Shown here in pieces: positions 62,990 through 64,000 of a stretch of DNA of 64,000 nt (the stretch's first letter is position 1; the number at the start of each line of letters is the position of its first letter). The notes under the pieces were generated by a model, which did not search any database, was not told the DNA's origin, and saw only the letters and a program-made list of their open reading frames with translations. Origin of the DNA: Bacillota bacterium (GTDB lineage Bacteria > Bacillota > Bacilli > Bacillales_A > Planococcaceae); NCBI GenBank assembly GCA_023405135.1, contig JAEXYZ010000046.1, forward strand, positions 1 to 64,000, written 5' to 3'. Both the position numbers and the translations under genes were made by a program.

Positions 62990-63925
62990 ATGTTAAACAA
63001 AGTTCAACTTGGAAAGTCCGATTTATTTGTTAATCCAATTGGTTTAGGTGCAAATACTGTCGGGGGACATAACTTATACCCTAACTTGGATGAAGAAGTA
63101 GGTAAGGATTTAGTTCGTACTGCTATTCATCATGGAATAAACTTTATTGATACTGCATTTAGTTATGGGCCTAAACGTTCTGAAGAATTAATTGCCGAAG
63201 TGGTTAAAGAAAGTGGAAATCGCCATGAACTTGTGATTGCTACAAAAGTAGCTCAAAAATATGTAGATGGTAAAACAAAAATTGATAACTCTCCTGCCTT
63301 TTTACGTAGTGAGGTTGAAAAAAGCTTAATGCGACTTCAAACAGATTATATCGATCTACTATATATTCATTATCCGGATGATCAAACACCTAAGGATGAA
63401 GCAGTAGGTGCATTAAAACAATTAAAAGATGAAGGAAAAATCCGCGCTATTGGAGTTTCAAATTTCTCATTAGAACAATTAAAAAAAGCTAATAAAGATG
63501 ATTATGTTGATGTAGTACAAGGTGAATATAATTTATTAAGCCGTTTTGCAGAAACAAATTATTTTCCATATACAATTGAGAAAAACATTACTTTTATACC
63601 ATACTTTCCATTAGCTTCCGGATTACTTACAGGTAAATATACAAAAGACTCTACTTTCAGCGATTTACGTAATAGACTTCCTTACTTTCAAGAAGATGTA
63701 TTAGCTCAAAACGTGGAAAAAGTAGAAAAGTTACGTGATATTGCCAACAGTAAAAACGTCGAGATAACGCATATTGTTCTTGCATGGTATTTAACTCAAG
63801 AGGCAATTACAGCAGTAATTCCTGGTGCGAAAAACTCTGAGCAAGTACTTAATAATTTAAAAACATTAGATATTCAATTAAGTAATGATGAAATTAAAAC
63901 GATCGATCAGATTTTTAAAATCTAA
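62990..63925 (+). CDS. Aldo/keto reductase (IolS/YhdN-like)
   Basis: 311-aa NADPH-dependent oxidoreductase with TIM-barrel. The tetrad Asp and Tyr are in [11 protein letters not shown], the Lys is in VIATKVAQK, the His in [11 protein letters not shown], and NADPH contacts are in [14 protein letters not shown] near the C-terminus. AKR11/IolS-type length. The substrate is unknown. GAAAGAAGG precedes the ATG at about 9 nt. The roughly 980-bp AT-rich region upstream is its only neighbour in the window. Confidence 0.9.
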   Translation: MLNKVQLGKSDLFVNPIGLGANTVGGHNLYPNLDEEVGKDLVRTAIHHGINFIDTAFSYGPKRSEELIAEVVKESGNRHELVIATKVAQKYVDGKTKIDNSPAFLRSEVEKSLMRLQTDYIDLLYIHYPDDQTPKDEAVGALKQLKDEGKIRAIGVSNFSLEQLKKANKDDYVDVVQGEYNLLSRFAETNYFPYTIEKNITFIPYFPLASGLLTGKYTKDSTFSDLRNRLPYFQEDVLAQNVEKVEKLRDIANSKNVEITHIVLAWYLTQEAITAVIPGAKNSEQVLNNLKTLDIQLSNDEIKTIDQIFKI

Positions 63926-63934
63926 TAATAAAAA

Positions 63935-63967
63935 AGTGCCCATTAAGAAATTTCTTAATTGGGCACT
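63935..63967 (+). terminator. Terminator of the aldo/keto reductase gene
   Basis: AGTGCCCA-TTAAGAAA / TTTCTTAA-TTGGGCACT, a long stem with a one-base bulge, followed by GTTCTATTTTTAT. Confidence 0.85.
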
Positions 63968-64000
63968 GTTCTATTTTTATGTTAGAGGACGACGACGAAG

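Noticed and set aside
1..64000. CRISPR arrays, tRNA or rRNA genes, complete insertion sequences, prophage
   Set aside because: No regularly spaced short repeats, no cloverleaf or rRNA-like segments and no transposase or phage structural genes were seen on either strand.

Overview
The window is AT-rich and has strong AGGAGG-type ribosome binding sites, frequent TTG/GTG starts, a spore-protein-like gene and many Bacillus-type families (Blt/BltR, HelD, YkkCD with its riboswitch, PucR regulators, MadLM). This points to a spore-forming Bacillales chromosome, most likely of the Lysinibacillus/Solibacillus/Planococcaceae type. The genus is an inference; no rRNA or tRNA gene is present to fix it. The window is almost entirely a catabolic and transport region for nitrogen and carbon compounds, with very little mobile DNA.

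Layout. 0-3.4 kb: a possible insertion-sequence remnant with a long hairpin, a lactate/2-hydroxyacid dehydrogenase, an orphan Spo0B/CitA-like sensor kinase and a small spore-type protein. 3.7-10 kb: a tightly overlapping six-gene operon with a PHP phosphoesterase, a TIM-barrel isomerase-like protein, SurE nucleotidase and a three-part Fe(III)/sugar-phosphate-type ABC importer. 10-20 kb: an orphan ParA, then a divergent urate/allantoin locus. allC-pucG-allB run leftwards; pucR, uraD, uraH and a flavoprotein that may replace uricase run rightwards. 19.6-25.3 kb: a Blt-like drug exporter with a MerR regulator and a textbook 19-bp-spacer promoter, a dCache chemoreceptor and a split chromate transporter. 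25.3-31.5 kb: a cytoplasmic gamma-glutamyltransferase-family enzyme (oxamate amidohydrolase-like candidate), the eroded end of a fumarylacetoacetase-family gene, an amidase and an NMT1/THI5-type ABC importer. 31.8-34.9 kb: a Nudix hydrolase and a HAD phosphatase-MtlD pair.

35-42 kb: an omega-aminotransferase, a second PucR-type regulator and a CoA-acylating (methyl)malonate-semialdehyde dehydrogenase, which together fit beta-alanine catabolism. Also here are a YcdB-like protein, a nitroreductase, an NlpC-like amidase-domain protein that appears to start at ATT, and a DUF2804 protein. 44.5-53 kb: a complete biotin-independent malonate decarboxylase cluster (mdcG, fused mdcDE, mdcC, mdcB, mdcA, mdcH), a GntR regulator and the divergent madLM malonate transporter, with two copies of a probable operator between the divergent units. 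53-64 kb: GDPD, a TetR regulator with palindromic operators and a membrane protein, HelD, ThpR, a guanidine-I riboswitch controlling an SMR exporter pair, a membrane-anchored HtrA-like protease, two unlisted short ORFs, a long AT-rich spacer with a possible ~155-bp repeat period, and an aldo/keto reductase.

How it fits together: urate can be followed on paper to oxalurate plus glycine, and possibly to oxalate if the 25-27 kb enzyme is HpxW-like. Beta-alanine goes through malonate semialdehyde to acetyl-CoA, and malonate through Mdc to acetate and CO2. Guanidine is exported. The region looks like a ureide, pyrimidine and C3-diacid scavenging neighbourhood. Functions rest on motif recognition by eye; no database search was possible.
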